Below, piece by piece: positions 8,805-16,553 of a stretch of DNA of 21,793 bases (positions are counted from its first letter, which is position 1; the number at the start of each line of letters is the position of its first letter). The translations under genes and the position numbers were made by a program. The notes beneath the pieces were generated by a model, which did not search any database, was not told where the DNA came from, and saw nothing but the letters and a program-made list of their open reading frames with translations. Location of the stretch: contig JAJDTN010000108.1 in assembly GCA_022827165.1 (NCBI GenBank), forward strand, positions 1 to 21,793, in the 5' to 3' direction. This DNA is from Candidatus Latescibacterota bacterium. GTDB lineage: Bacteria; Latescibacterota; UBA2968; UBA8231.

Positions 8805-9470
8805 TCAGGCCAGGACGCGCACCTCGCCGTCCTCGACGCGCACCGGGTAGCTGGCGACGCTGCGGCCGGGGCGGGTGAGGCAGGCGCCGCTGGTGACGTC
8901 GAAGGTCCAGCCGTGGCGGTGGCAGGTGACGACCCGGCCGTCGAGGGAGCCGCAGCCGAGTTCGCCGCCCTCGTGGAGGCAGGTGTTGGAGGTGGCGTGG
9001 AAGGACCCGTCGACGTTGAACAGGGCCAGGGAGCGGCCCCGGGCCTCGACGACGGCGGCGCCCCCCGGAGGCAGGTCGCCGGCCCGGGCCACTGTCGTCC
9101 ATTCGGGGTCGCCGGCGGGCTCGGCGGGTTCCTCCGCGGGGCCGGCGGGAAGGTCGAGGGAGCGCAGGACCTGCACCGCTTCGATCACGTTGGTCAGACC
9201 CGCTGCGGGGTAGGCGCAGAGGATGGCGTCGAGGACCTCGTCGCGGGTGGCGCCCTCGCGCATGGCCCGCGGGATGTACTGGCGCAGGCCGCGCGGCGAC
9301 AGGCGCACGACCTTGGTGACGATGGAGATCAGGAAGCGGGTCTTGGGGTCGAGGTGGCGCCCCGACTCGCGGAAGAAGGCGAGGAGGTGGCCCATCGCCT
9401 CGGGGCGCTCCCGCGACAGCCACTTCAGGCCGCTGAGCTTCTCGCCGTCCCTGCCTTCGTCGTCTGCCAT
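8805..9470 (-). CDS. Carboxymuconolactone decarboxylase/AhpD-like domain fused to a Rieske [2Fe-2S] domain
   Basis: This 221-residue protein has two parts. Residues ~1-95 resemble the all-helical CMD/AhpD fold: a helix around GHLLAFFRESG, and DAILCAYPAAGLTNVIEAV in the position of the family active-site helix. A Pro/Ala/Glu-rich linker follows. Residues ~115-221 are a Rieske ferredoxin-like domain with C164-x-H166 and C183-x2-H186, which would ligate a [2Fe-2S] cluster. The protein is probably a soluble redox protein; the reaction is unknown. A longer open frame exists upstream, but it is antisense to the next gene. The ATG at 9470 starts right at the divergent promoter and no Shine-Dalgarno is present, consistent with a leaderless mRNA. 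The CMD assignment is less certain than the Rieske one. Confidence 0.85.
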   Translation of the reverse strand: MADDEGRDGEKLSGLKWLSRERPEAMGHLLAFFRESGRHLDPKTRFLISIVTKVVRLSPRGLRQYIPRAMREGATRDEVLDAILCAYPAAGLTNVIEAVQVLRSLDLPAGPAEEPAEPAGDPEWTTVARAGDLPPGGAAVVEARGRSLALFNVDGSFHATSNTCLHEGGELGCGSLDGRVVTCHRHGWTFDVTSGACLTRPGRSVASYPVRVEDGEVRVLA

Positions 9471-9485
9471 GGGTAGAATATAACC
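9471..9485. promoter_or_regulatory. 15-bp divergent gap with two overlapping -10-like boxes (both messages probably leaderless)
   Basis: Only 15 bases separate the minus-strand ATG (9470) from the plus-strand GTG (9486). On the plus strand, TAGAAT (9474-9479) ends six bases before the GTG. On the minus strand, TATATT (9482-9477) ends six bases before the ATG. Each box is therefore at the distance at which transcription would start on the start codon itself. Neither gene has a Shine-Dalgarno. This is the only AT-rich spot in several kilobases. No good -35 was found on either side. Confidence 0.6.
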
Positions 9486-11240
9486 GTGCCTGAGAGATGC
9501 GATACGCGTGACGACGGACGCCTGGCCGCCCTGCTGGAGCGGATCGACGGTGCCGGCTACCGGGCCTACCGCGACCTGCGCGGCGCCTGGGACTTCGGCG
9601 AGGCCGAGGCCCCCTTCCGGCTGCACGTCGATCACGTGCAGGCCGACCCCTTCGCCGCCCCGAGCCGCATGCGCGTCCGCCTCGACCCGTCCGTGGCCGG
9701 CTTTCCCGCCCGCAGTTTCACCGCGGGTCCCCGGCGGCGCGCCCTGTGCTCGTACCTGGCCCTGCGGTTCTCGGACGAGGCCGGTGATTCGCCCCGGGGA
9801 GCGGGATCGGGCCACTCGGGCCGGATCGCCATCGACCGGCCGGGGCAGCAGGTGCTGGAGCGGACCTGCGTCCTCGTCGACGACGAGGGCTCGGTGGAAG
9901 CGCGGTTCGTCGCCGGGTTGCCCGCCGCCGGCCGCCGGGTTCTGGGACGGGCCGCCGCCGACTTGCTCTGCCGCCGCCTGCCCGGGATCGTCGCCCGGGC
10001 CCTGCGCTACGAGAGCTGCCACGAGGGCGAGATCGACGAGTGGACACGCACGGCCGAGGACGCCGCCGCCCTGCGCGCGGCCCTGACCGAGGGCGGCTGG
10101 GTCGGCTTCGTCGCCGACGGGGCGGTGCTGCCCCGCCGGTCCGGCGTCGACGACCGGCCCCTGGCCGGCGCCGTCCCCTTCCGCTCTCCCCCGTCGCTGC
10201 GGGTGGAGCTGCCCACGCCCAACGCCGGTCCGGTGACGGGCATGGGAATCCCGGAGGGCGTGACCCTGATCGTGGGGGGCGGGTTCCACGGCAAGTCGAC
10301 GCTGCTCTCGGCCCTGGCCCGCGGCGTCTACGACCACCGGCCCGGGGACGGCCGCGAGCGGGTGGTCACCGACCCCACGGCGGTGGCGGTGCGCGCCGAG
10401 GACGGCCGCAGCACCGCCGGCGTCGACCTGAGCCCCTTCATCGGCGACCTTCCCTTCGACCACGACAACACCTTCTTCTGCACCGGTCACGCCTCGGGCT
10501 CGACGTCGCAGGCGGCGGCGATCGTCGAGGCCCTGGAAGCCGGCACCCGCTGCCTGCTGGTCGACGAGGACACGGCGGCGACCAACTTCATGATCCGCGA
10601 CGGCCGCATGCAGCAGCTCGTGGCCCGGGAGCAGGAGCCGGTGCGGCCCTTCATCGACCGGGTGCGCCAGCTCCACGAGGAGGCGGGCGTCTCCACGGTC
10701 CTGGTCATGGGCGGGACGGGCGACTACTTCGGCGAGGCGGACACGGTGATCGCCATGGAGCGCTACGAGCCGCGCGACGTGACCGTCCGCGCCCACGCCA
10801 TCGCCCGCGCCCACCGGGGGGACCGCACCCGGGAGACGACGGGTCCGGTGGCGGGGGGAGCCTCGCGCGTGCCCCTGCCGGAGAGCATCGACCCGAGGCG
10901 CGGGCGCCGCGAGGTGAGCTGGAAGGCGAGGGGGCCCTTCGAGCTGCGCTTCGGGGAGGAGGAGATCGACCTCTCCGCCGTGGCGCAGCTGGTCGACGCG
11001 GGACAGACGCGGGCCATCGCCGAGGCCATCCTTCGGGGGCGGGAGCGCTACATCGACGGCCGCCGCAGCCTGGCGGAGATCCTAGACCAACTGATGGACG
11101 ACCTCGCCGCCGGGGGGCTGGACGCCCTCTCCTCCCGGCCCTCGGGGGATCTCGCCGGCTTCCGCCGCTTCGAGCTGGCCGCCGCCCTCAACCGGCTGCG
11201 CACCTTGCGGGTGCGCCACCCGGAGGAGGTCTCCGCGTGA
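9486..11240 (+). CDS. COG3044-type predicted ABC-class ATPase (MRB1590-like)
   Basis: This 584-residue soluble ATPase has an unusual ABC core. Walker A is GGGFHGKST (from residue 264, K270). A degenerate signature ASGSTSQA lies at 336-342, and Walker B CLLVDEDTA has D360 and E361. TNFMIRD follows, typical of the COG3044/PF09818 family. The N-terminal ~250 residues and the C-terminal region from ~470 match the layout of that family, whose structurally known member is trypanosome MRB1590, linked to RNA. Bacterial function is unknown. The GTG at 9486 sits at the divergent promoter and gives MPERCDTRDD. The end overlaps the ABC transporter ATPase gene as GTGA, so the two should be co-translated. 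It has no transmembrane segment and is not an obvious transporter component. Confidence 0.9.
   Translation: MPERCDTRDDGRLAALLERIDGAGYRAYRDLRGAWDFGEAEAPFRLHVDHVQADPFAAPSRMRVRLDPSVAGFPARSFTAGPRRRALCSYLALRFSDEAGDSPRGAGSGHSGRIAIDRPGQQVLERTCVLVDDEGSVEARFVAGLPAAGRRVLGRAAADLLCRRLPGIVARALRYESCHEGEIDEWTRTAEDAAALRAALTEGGWVGFVADGAVLPRRSGVDDRPLAGAVPFRSPPSLRVELPTPNAGPVTGMGIPEGVTLIVGGGFHGKSTLLSALARGVYDHRPGDGRERVVTDPTAVAVRAEDGRSTAGVDLSPFIGDLPFDHDNTFFCTGHASGSTSQAAAIVEALEAGTRCLLVDEDTAATNFMIRDGRMQQLVAREQEPVRPFIDRVRQLHEEAGVSTVLVMGGTGDYFGEADTVIAMERYEPRDVTVRAHAIARAHRGDRTRETTGPVAGGASRVPLPESIDPRRGRREVSWKARGPFELRFGEEEIDLSAVAQLVDAGQTRAIAEAILRGRERYIDGRRSLAEILDQLMDDLAAGGLDALSSRPSGDLAGFRRFELAAALNRLRTLRVRHPEEVSA
11222..11230 (+). 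promoter_or_regulatory. Shine-Dalgarno deciding the GTG start of the ABC ATPase
   Basis: GGAGGAGGT lies six bases before the GTG at 11237, inside the end of the COG3044 gene. It supports that GTG over later in-frame candidates. Confidence 0.8.
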
Positions 11241-11995
11241 TCTCGGTGGAGGCGGTCACCCGCGTCTTCGGCTCCGGCGCCGGCGCCATCACCGCCGTGG
11301 ACGACGTCTCCTTCCAGGTCGACCGGGGGGAGATCGTCGGCTTCGTGGGGCCCAACGGCGCCGGCAAGTCGACGATGCTGAAGATGCTGGCCACCTACCT
11401 GCTGCCCACCTCGGGGAGCATCTCCGTCGCCGGGCACGACGCCGCCGAAGACCCTCTGGAGGTGCGCCGCCGCATCGGCTACCTGCCGGGGGACACGCCC
11501 CTCTACGGAGACATGGTCGTGGAGGACCTGCTGAGATTCGCGGCCCGGGCCCACGGCCTGGGCGGGGACCGCCTCGAGGAGGCCGTGGAGCGCACCGTCG
11601 ACCTGTGCGGCATCGGCCCCGTCCGCACCCTGCGGGTGCGCCAGTGCTCCACGGGGTTCCGCCAGCGCGTGGGCCTGTCCATCGCTCTCGTCCACGACCC
11701 GCCGGTGCTGCTGCTGGACGAGCCGACCCACGGCTTCGACCCGCTGCAGGTGATGGCCTTCCGCCAGCAGCTCTCCGGTCTCAAGCAGGACCGGGCGATC
11801 CTGTTCTCCACCCACATCATCCCCGACGTGGAGGCCGTGAGCGACCGCGTCCTCATCATCCACCAGGGCCGCCTCCTCGGCGACGGCCCCCTGGGGGAGC
11901 AGGTTGAAGCCGCCGGCCTTCCCGGGGCCGGCCTCGAGGAGCTCTTCGCCCACCTCGTCTCCGCCTCCGGCGACGATCATGGCCTCGGACGCTGA
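11237..11995 (+). CDS. ABC transporter ATP-binding protein (GldA/NatA-like)
   Basis: This 252-residue nucleotide-binding subunit carries Walker A GPNGAGKST at residues 38-46, a signature in the non-canonical form CSTGFRQRV, Walker B VLLLDEPTHGFDP and a switch histidine in STHI. The CST-G-x-RQR signature resembles the S-K-G-x-x-QR variant common in the ABC-2/GldA/CcmA branch. It should energise the permease encoded next. The GTG start overlaps the COG3044 stop (GTGA). Its 3' end overlaps the permease gene by 17 bases, so the genes behave as a single translational unit. GldA-like is the best description from gene order with the GldF- and GldG-like proteins; a gliding role is not implied. Confidence 0.92.
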   Translation: MISVEAVTRVFGSGAGAITAVDDVSFQVDRGEIVGFVGPNGAGKSTMLKMLATYLLPTSGSISVAGHDAAEDPLEVRRRIGYLPGDTPLYGDMVVEDLLRFAARAHGLGGDRLEEAVERTVDLCGIGPVRTLRVRQCSTGFRQRVGLSIALVHDPPVLLLDEPTHGFDPLQVMAFRQQLSGLKQDRAILFSTHIIPDVEAVSDRVLIIHQGRLLGDGPLGEQVEAAGLPGAGLEELFAHLVSASGDDHGLGR

Positions 11996-12761
11996 GACCG
12001 CCGGGCGGGGGCTGGTCCTCCGCGAGTTCGCCGCCGGGGCGCGTCTGGTCGCCGGCCGCGAGCTGCGCGCCATCTTCGATTCCCCCATCGCCTACATCTA
12101 CGCGGGCGTCTTCCTGGTCCTGTCGGGGACCACCTTCATGAACGCCTTCTTCCTCGAGGGCGTCGTCGACATGTCCCCCTGGTTCGAGGTGCTGCCCTTC
12201 CTGCTGATCCCCTTCGTGCCCGCCATCACCATGCGCTCCTGGTCGGAGGAGCACGCCCAGGGGACGGTGGAGCTGCTGCTGACCCTGCCCCTGGAGCCGC
12301 TGCAGGTGGTGGCCGGCAAGTACGCCGCCGCCCTCCTCTACTTCCTCGTCGTCATCGCCGGGTCCCTGCCGATCGTGGTCATGCTGGCGTGGCTGGGCGA
12401 GCCTGACCTCGGCATGATCCTGGCCGGGTACCTGGGGGCCCTGCTCCTCGGCGCCCTGTTCCTCGCCTCGGGCCAGTTCCTCTCCGGCCTCACCCACAAC
12501 CAGATCGTCGCCTTCGTCCTGGCCGCCATGACCGCCTTCCTCCTCGTCTTCAGCGGCCACCCCCAGGTGGTGGAGATCCTCGACGGCCTCGCCCCGGCCT
12601 GGCAGCCGGGGACCTGGCTGGCCGAGTCGGTCTCCTGCCTGCCCCACTACCAGGCCTTCGCCGGCGGTCTGGTCGGGCTGGACCACCTCCTCTACTTCGT
12701 CCTCCTCAGCGCCTTCTTCCTGTGGATGACGCGGATCGGCCTGCAGCGCCTCAAGTACTGA
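11979..12761 (+). CDS. ABC-2 type permease (GldF-like)
   Basis: This 260-residue membrane protein has about six hydrophobic segments. The opening cytoplasmic part has RELRAIFDSPIAYIYAG, and after the second helix comes ITMRSWSEEHAQGTVELLL. These two motifs are characteristic of GldF/NosY-like ABC-2 permeases. The ATG at 11979 (MASDAETAGRG) is preferred; an open frame extends 25 codons further up but has no better start and lies fully inside the upstream gene. The overlap with the ATPase gene is 17 bases. With the ATPase before it and the GldG-like protein after it, this is the membrane channel or mechanical unit of the complex. Confidence 0.9.
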   Translation: MASDAETAGRGLVLREFAAGARLVAGRELRAIFDSPIAYIYAGVFLVLSGTTFMNAFFLEGVVDMSPWFEVLPFLLIPFVPAITMRSWSEEHAQGTVELLLTLPLEPLQVVAGKYAAALLYFLVVIAGSLPIVVMLAWLGEPDLGMILAGYLGALLLGALFLASGQFLSGLTHNQIVAFVLAAMTAFLLVFSGHPQVVEILDGLAPAWQPGTWLAESVSCLPHYQAFAGGLVGLDHLLYFVLLSAFFLWMTRIGLQRLKY

Positions 12762-12765
12762 AGGA
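12761..12765 (+). promoter_or_regulatory. Shine-Dalgarno deciding a TTG start
   Basis: AAGGA, beginning at the last base of the permease stop codon, lies six bases before TTG at 12772. It supports that rare start, which yields MKRTFLLQALLGAV, a plausible N-terminal membrane anchor. Confidence 0.75.
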
Positions 12766-12771
12766 ATCGCC

Positions 12772-15700
12772 TTGAAGCGGACCTTCCTGCTCCAGGCCCT
12801 CCTCGGCGCCGTCCTGCTCTTCGGGATCACGGTCTACGCTGGCCGGCTGCTGGGCGCCGCGGGGCCGGACGCCCACCTCGATCTCGGGGGCCGCCACCCG
12901 GCCACCGTGCCGGCCGAGCTGCGCCGTCTCCTGCGCGGCCTCGACGGCGAGCTGACCGCCACCCTCTTCGTCAGCGGCCGCGAGGGCATGCCCTCCCACC
13001 TGCGGGAGGTGGAGGCGACGGCCCGGGCCCTGCTCGAGGAGATGGAGGATGCCGCCGGGGAGCGCTTCAGCTACCGGGTCATCGATCCCGGCCTCTCCGG
13101 GCCGGCGGGCGCCCGCTACGCCGCCTCGCGCCGGGCGAGTCCGATCCGCGTGCGCCGCGTCGTCGACGACGCCGAAAGCCAGGCGGAGATCTGGTCGTCC
13201 CTGGTGTTCTCCCGGGAGGGGAGGCCGCGGCGGGAGGACATCCTCATCCAGGGGATCGAGAACGCCCATCTGCCGCACCTGGCCCGTCTGGTGGCGGCGC
13301 GCCTGTCGGCGGGGGAGTCGGCGCCGCAGGCCTCCTTCGCCCTCTCGGCCCCGCCGGGGTACGGGAAGTTCCCCCGCTACCTGAGCCAGCACGGCCCCGT
13401 CGTCGAGATCGACGTCGACGCCGGCGGCTTCATCCCCCGCGACGTGGATGTCCTGTTCTGGCTGGAACCGCGGCGGGTGACGCGGCAGCACATCGCCGAG
13501 CTGCGCCGCTTCCTGGCCTCGGGACGGACCGCCGTCCTGGCGGGAAGCGCCTACCGCGTGCGCTACTCCGCCGGCGAGGAGGGGGAGGTCCGCTTCCGCG
13601 TCGAGGGGATGGGCGGCGCCTGGGAGCGGCTCCTGGAGCCCTTCGGCCTGGAGCCGGTGGCCGATCTGCTCATGGACCGCAACGCCGGCCCGGTGACGGT
13701 CCCGGTGGACGGGGTGGAGGGCGAGGTGGAGGCCCCCTTCCACCTGCGAAACCTGCCCGCCTTCCGCGACTTCCGCCCCTTCCGGACGCCGGCCCGGGGC
13801 GGTCTGAGTTTCACGGCCGCAAGCCCCCTGCGCGTCGACCCGCGCCGGGTGGCCGCGGCAGGCTACCAGGCCCATGTGGCCGCCACCACCACCGAGCACG
13901 CCTGGGTGCGGCCCCTGCCGCGGGGCGGGTTCGGGGTGGAGGACCTGTCCGCGGGCCTGCGCGTGCCCAAGCAGAACCTGATGGTCCTGCTCACCCCGGA
14001 GGACCCGTGGGCGGGGCAGCTGCTGGTGCTGGCCTCGGCCAGTCCCTTCCGCGACGAGATCCTCGAGCAGGCCGGGTACGGCCACGCCGTCTTCGTCCGC
14101 GACCTGGCGCGCTCTTTCGCCGATCCGGATCGGTTGGCGCGGCTGCGGGTCGATCGAGGGTTGCCGCCGGGCCTGCCGCCCCTGTCGGGCGGGGCCCGCG
14201 TGGGCTGGCGTCTGGCGGTGGTGGGCCTCGTGCCTCTGCTGTGGGCGGGGCTGGCCCTGCGGACCCTGCGCGGCGGCGTCCGGCCGGGGGGCGGGTACCG
14301 CCCCGCACGGGGCCCGGCGCTCGCGGCCGGAGGGGCGGTGGCAGCGGTGGCCGTGGTGTTTCTGGCGCTGCGCGGTCCCGTGTCCGGCCTGCGCTGGGAC
14401 CTGACCGCCGGGGGGGTTCACACCCCGGATGCCTCGGTGGTCTCGGATCTGCGAAGCCGGGCGGGGAAGCTGAAGGCCGAGATGGTGCTGTCGCCGCGGT
14501 CGCAGCTGCCCCCCGAGGTGCGCGGCGTGACCGACCGCTTGCGGGCGGTGCTGTCCGATGCCGGCGTCGAGGTGGAGGTGCGCCGCCCCGTGGAGGGCCG
14601 GGACGCCGGGGTGCCCGCCTTCGAGGTGGAGCGGGTCCGGCGGGACACGAGTGTCACCACCGAGATCCACAGCGGACTCGTGCTGCGCCAGGAAGGCCGC
14701 TCGACGACGATCCCCCGCCTCGACCGGCACAGCGGCGCCCACCTGGACTTCCTCCTCGCCGCGGCATTGAAGCGGCTCGACGACGGGCGGGCCCCCGTGG
14801 TCACGGTGGTCTCGGACCTGCCCCGCCTGTCGCCGGCCGAGGCCCACGAGGACTACCAGAAGAAGGGGTTGAGCGCTCCCCAGGGGGTGGACGTGTACGC
14901 CCGCGCCAAGGAGATGCTGCGGCAGTACGGATACGACGTGCGCCATGTGCCGTTGCGCGAGCCCGTCTTCCCCGAGCGGCCGGGAGCGGTGATCTGGTTC
15001 CAGCCGCGGCGGGACTCGACACCGGTGCTGACCTGGTTGAGCCGGCACCTGGCGCGCGGCGGGCGCGCCGTGGTCGCCATGCAGCACTTCAACATCCAGC
15101 AGCGCCAGTACCGCGGCACCGGCTTCGGGACCGTGCACTGGCCGCAGCCGCAGTTCCAGGACTTCGACCGCTACCTGAAGCTCTTCGGCGTCGAGCAGGT
15201 GCGCGAAGTGCTGATGGACCGCAGCCGCCACCACCTGGAGTTGGACACCCAGGTGAACCGCACCGCCGTGCGCGAGTACGACCCCCAGCGGGTGGCCCTG
15301 CCCTTCCTGATCCGGGCCCTCGGCAGCAACCACTCCCGCTCCTCGCCGGTGACCGGCCGGCTCGGGGACCTGCTGTTCATCTGGGGGAATCGCTTCCGCG
15401 TCGACGCCGGCGCCCTGGGGGAGGCCGGGTTGCGCTCGCAGGTCCTGGCCACGACGACGGAGCGCGCCTGGTCCTACGACTGGAGCGGTGGCTTCCTGAA
15501 GGCGGAGACCCTGCGCGAGACCGCCGGCTACCTGCCCGGCCGCCAGAGCCTGGCGATTACCCTGGAGGGGCGATTCCCCGCCGTCGAGGCGGAGGAGACC
15601 GAGGGGGGCGGCACCCGCCTGGAGGTGCTGCCGGTTGATGGTGCCCGGGAAGGCTGGATGCTGCTCCTCGGCTCCTCGGAGATGTTCAAGAACCACCGCC

Positions 15701-15939
15701 TTTTCAGCCCAGGTTTCGCCCACGACCAGCTGCTGCTGAACGCGGCCGCCATGGCCGCTCTCGGACCGCGGATGGCGGAGTTGCAGGGGCGCGCCAGTGC
15801 GCCGGCCAGGGGTTTTGCGGTCCAGGGTTCGGCGAGTCGCGCCGCCTGGCGATTCGCCGTGATCGGCGGCGCCCCGCTGGCGCTTGCGCTCGTGGGGCTC
15901 TGGCGCTGGAGGCGTCCCCACCGGAGGCCGCGGCCGTGA
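12772..15939 (+). CDS. Double-length GldG-like ABC-associated membrane protein (internal duplication)
   Basis: This 1055-residue protein is two GldG-like (PF09822-type) units in one chain. Half 1 has an anchor at ~5-25, a large exported region, then a helix at ~476-497. Half 2 has a helix at ~516-534 followed by GLRWDLTAGGVHT, the post-anchor GldG motif, then another exported region and a final helix at ~1029-1045. Matching motifs recur about 515-545 residues apart: VLFWLEPRR (~227) with VIWFQPRRDS (~740); FGLEPVADLLMDR (~291) with FGVEQVREVLMDR (~805); AATTTEHAW (~370) with LATTTERAW (~891); LVLASASPF with LLLGSSEMF. It probably provides the extracytoplasmic part of the ABC machine. Its substrate is unknown. 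The sequence for its last helix is tandemly reiterated downstream of the stop. Confidence 0.88.
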   Translation: MKRTFLLQALLGAVLLFGITVYAGRLLGAAGPDAHLDLGGRHPATVPAELRRLLRGLDGELTATLFVSGREGMPSHLREVEATARALLEEMEDAAGERFSYRVIDPGLSGPAGARYAASRRASPIRVRRVVDDAESQAEIWSSLVFSREGRPRREDILIQGIENAHLPHLARLVAARLSAGESAPQASFALSAPPGYGKFPRYLSQHGPVVEIDVDAGGFIPRDVDVLFWLEPRRVTRQHIAELRRFLASGRTAVLAGSAYRVRYSAGEEGEVRFRVEGMGGAWERLLEPFGLEPVADLLMDRNAGPVTVPVDGVEGEVEAPFHLRNLPAFRDFRPFRTPARGGLSFTAASPLRVDPRRVAAAGYQAHVAATTTEHAWVRPLPRGGFGVEDLSAGLRVPKQNLMVLLTPEDPWAGQLLVLASASPFRDEILEQAGYGHAVFVRDLARSFADPDRLARLRVDRGLPPGLPPLSGGARVGWRLAVVGLVPLLWAGLALRTLRGGVRPGGGYRPARGPALAAGGAVAAVAVVFLALRGPVSGLRWDLTAGGVHTPDASVVSDLRSRAGKLKAEMVLSPRSQLPPEVRGVTDRLRAVLSDAGVEVEVRRPVEGRDAGVPAFEVERVRRDTSVTTEIHSGLVLRQEGRSTTIPRLDRHSGAHLDFLLAAALKRLDDGRAPVVTVVSDLPRLSPAEAHEDYQKKGLSAPQGVDVYARAKEMLRQYGYDVRHVPLREPVFPERPGAVIWFQPRRDSTPVLTWLSRHLARGGRAVVAMQHFNIQQRQYRGTGFGTVHWPQPQFQDFDRYLKLFGVEQVREVLMDRSRHHLELDTQVNRTAVREYDPQRVALPFLIRALGSNHSRSSPVTGRLGDLLFIWGNRFRVDAGALGEAGLRSQVLATTTERAWSYDWSGGFLKAETLRETAGYLPGRQSLAITLEGRFPAVEAEETEGGGTRLEVLPVDGAREGWMLLLGSSEMFKNHRLFSPGFAHDQLLLNAAAMAALGPRMAELQGRASAPARGFAVQGSASRAAWRFAVIGGAPLALALVGLWRWRRPHRRPRP

Positions 15940-16553
15940 TGGGCGGTGTTCCCGCTGGCACTTGCGCTCGTGGGGCTCTGGCGCTGGCGGCGTCCCCACC
16001 GGAGGCCGCGGCCGTGATGGGCGGCGTTCCGCTGGCGCTTGCGCTCGTGGGGCTTTGGCGCTGGCGGCGTCCGCCCGCCCGGAGGCCGCCGCCGTGACGG
16101 GCGGTGTTCCAGTGGCCTCGGCTTGGTGGGGCTGGCGCCGGTGGCGTCTCCACGGGAGGCCGTGGCCGTGATGTGGGGTGGTCCGCTAACCCTCGCCTTG
16201 GTGGGGCTCTGGCTGGCGGCGGCCCCTCGGCCGGGGGCGGCGCTCGTGTCGGGCGGCGCTTCGCCGGCCCTCGCCCCGGTGGGCCCCTGGCGGCGTCCCT
16301 GGGGGCTGGGAGCCGCACCCGTGATGGGCGGTAATCCGCTGGCCCTCGGCTTGGTGGGGCTCCGGCGCGGGCAGCGGTCCCTCCGCCGGTGGGGGCCCTC
16401 GTGTCGCGGCGCTTCGCCGGCCCTCGCCCTGGTGGGCCTATGGCGGAGTCCCCGGGGGCCGGGAGCCGCACCCGTGATGGGCGGTAATCCGCTGGCCCTC
16501 GGCCTGGTGGGGCTCCGGCGCGGGCAGCGGTCCCTCCGCCGGAGGGGGCCCTC
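15859..16553 (+). repeat. Nine tandem ~77-bp units copied from the 3' end of the GldG-like gene
   Basis: Units start at 15859, 15936, 16014, 16094, 16168, 16246, 16321, 16401 and 16474, with lengths 77, 78, 80, 74, 78, 75, 80, 73 and 80. Unit 1 is the coding end of the GldG-like gene, encoding the last helix (LALALVGLW), an Arg/Pro tail and the stop. Each unit begins GTGAT, GTGAC or GTGTC. The last ends exactly where GTGATC begins the DUF4340 gene. Units 2 and 3 are close to unit 1. Units 6-7 (155 bp) and 8-9 (153 bp) form a higher-order dimer repeat; units 7 and 9 differ at about two positions. Lengths are mostly not multiples of three, so no single frame is kept. This explains the 614 bases between the two genes, where I see no other feature. 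Confidence 0.93.

Noticed and set aside
9471..10814. Upstream extension of the Rieske-fusion frame
   Set aside because: It is antisense to the COG3044 ATPase; the ATG at 9470 fits the promoter and the domain start.
12751..15999. Minus-strand open frame of over 1000 codons opposite the GldG-like gene
   Set aside because: Composition-driven (His/Gln/Arg/Gly-rich) with no motifs; the plus strand has membrane anchors, a Shine-Dalgarno and a duplicated domain structure.
15859..16553. CRISPR array
   Set aside because: Units are contiguous with no unique spacers and derive from a coding end.
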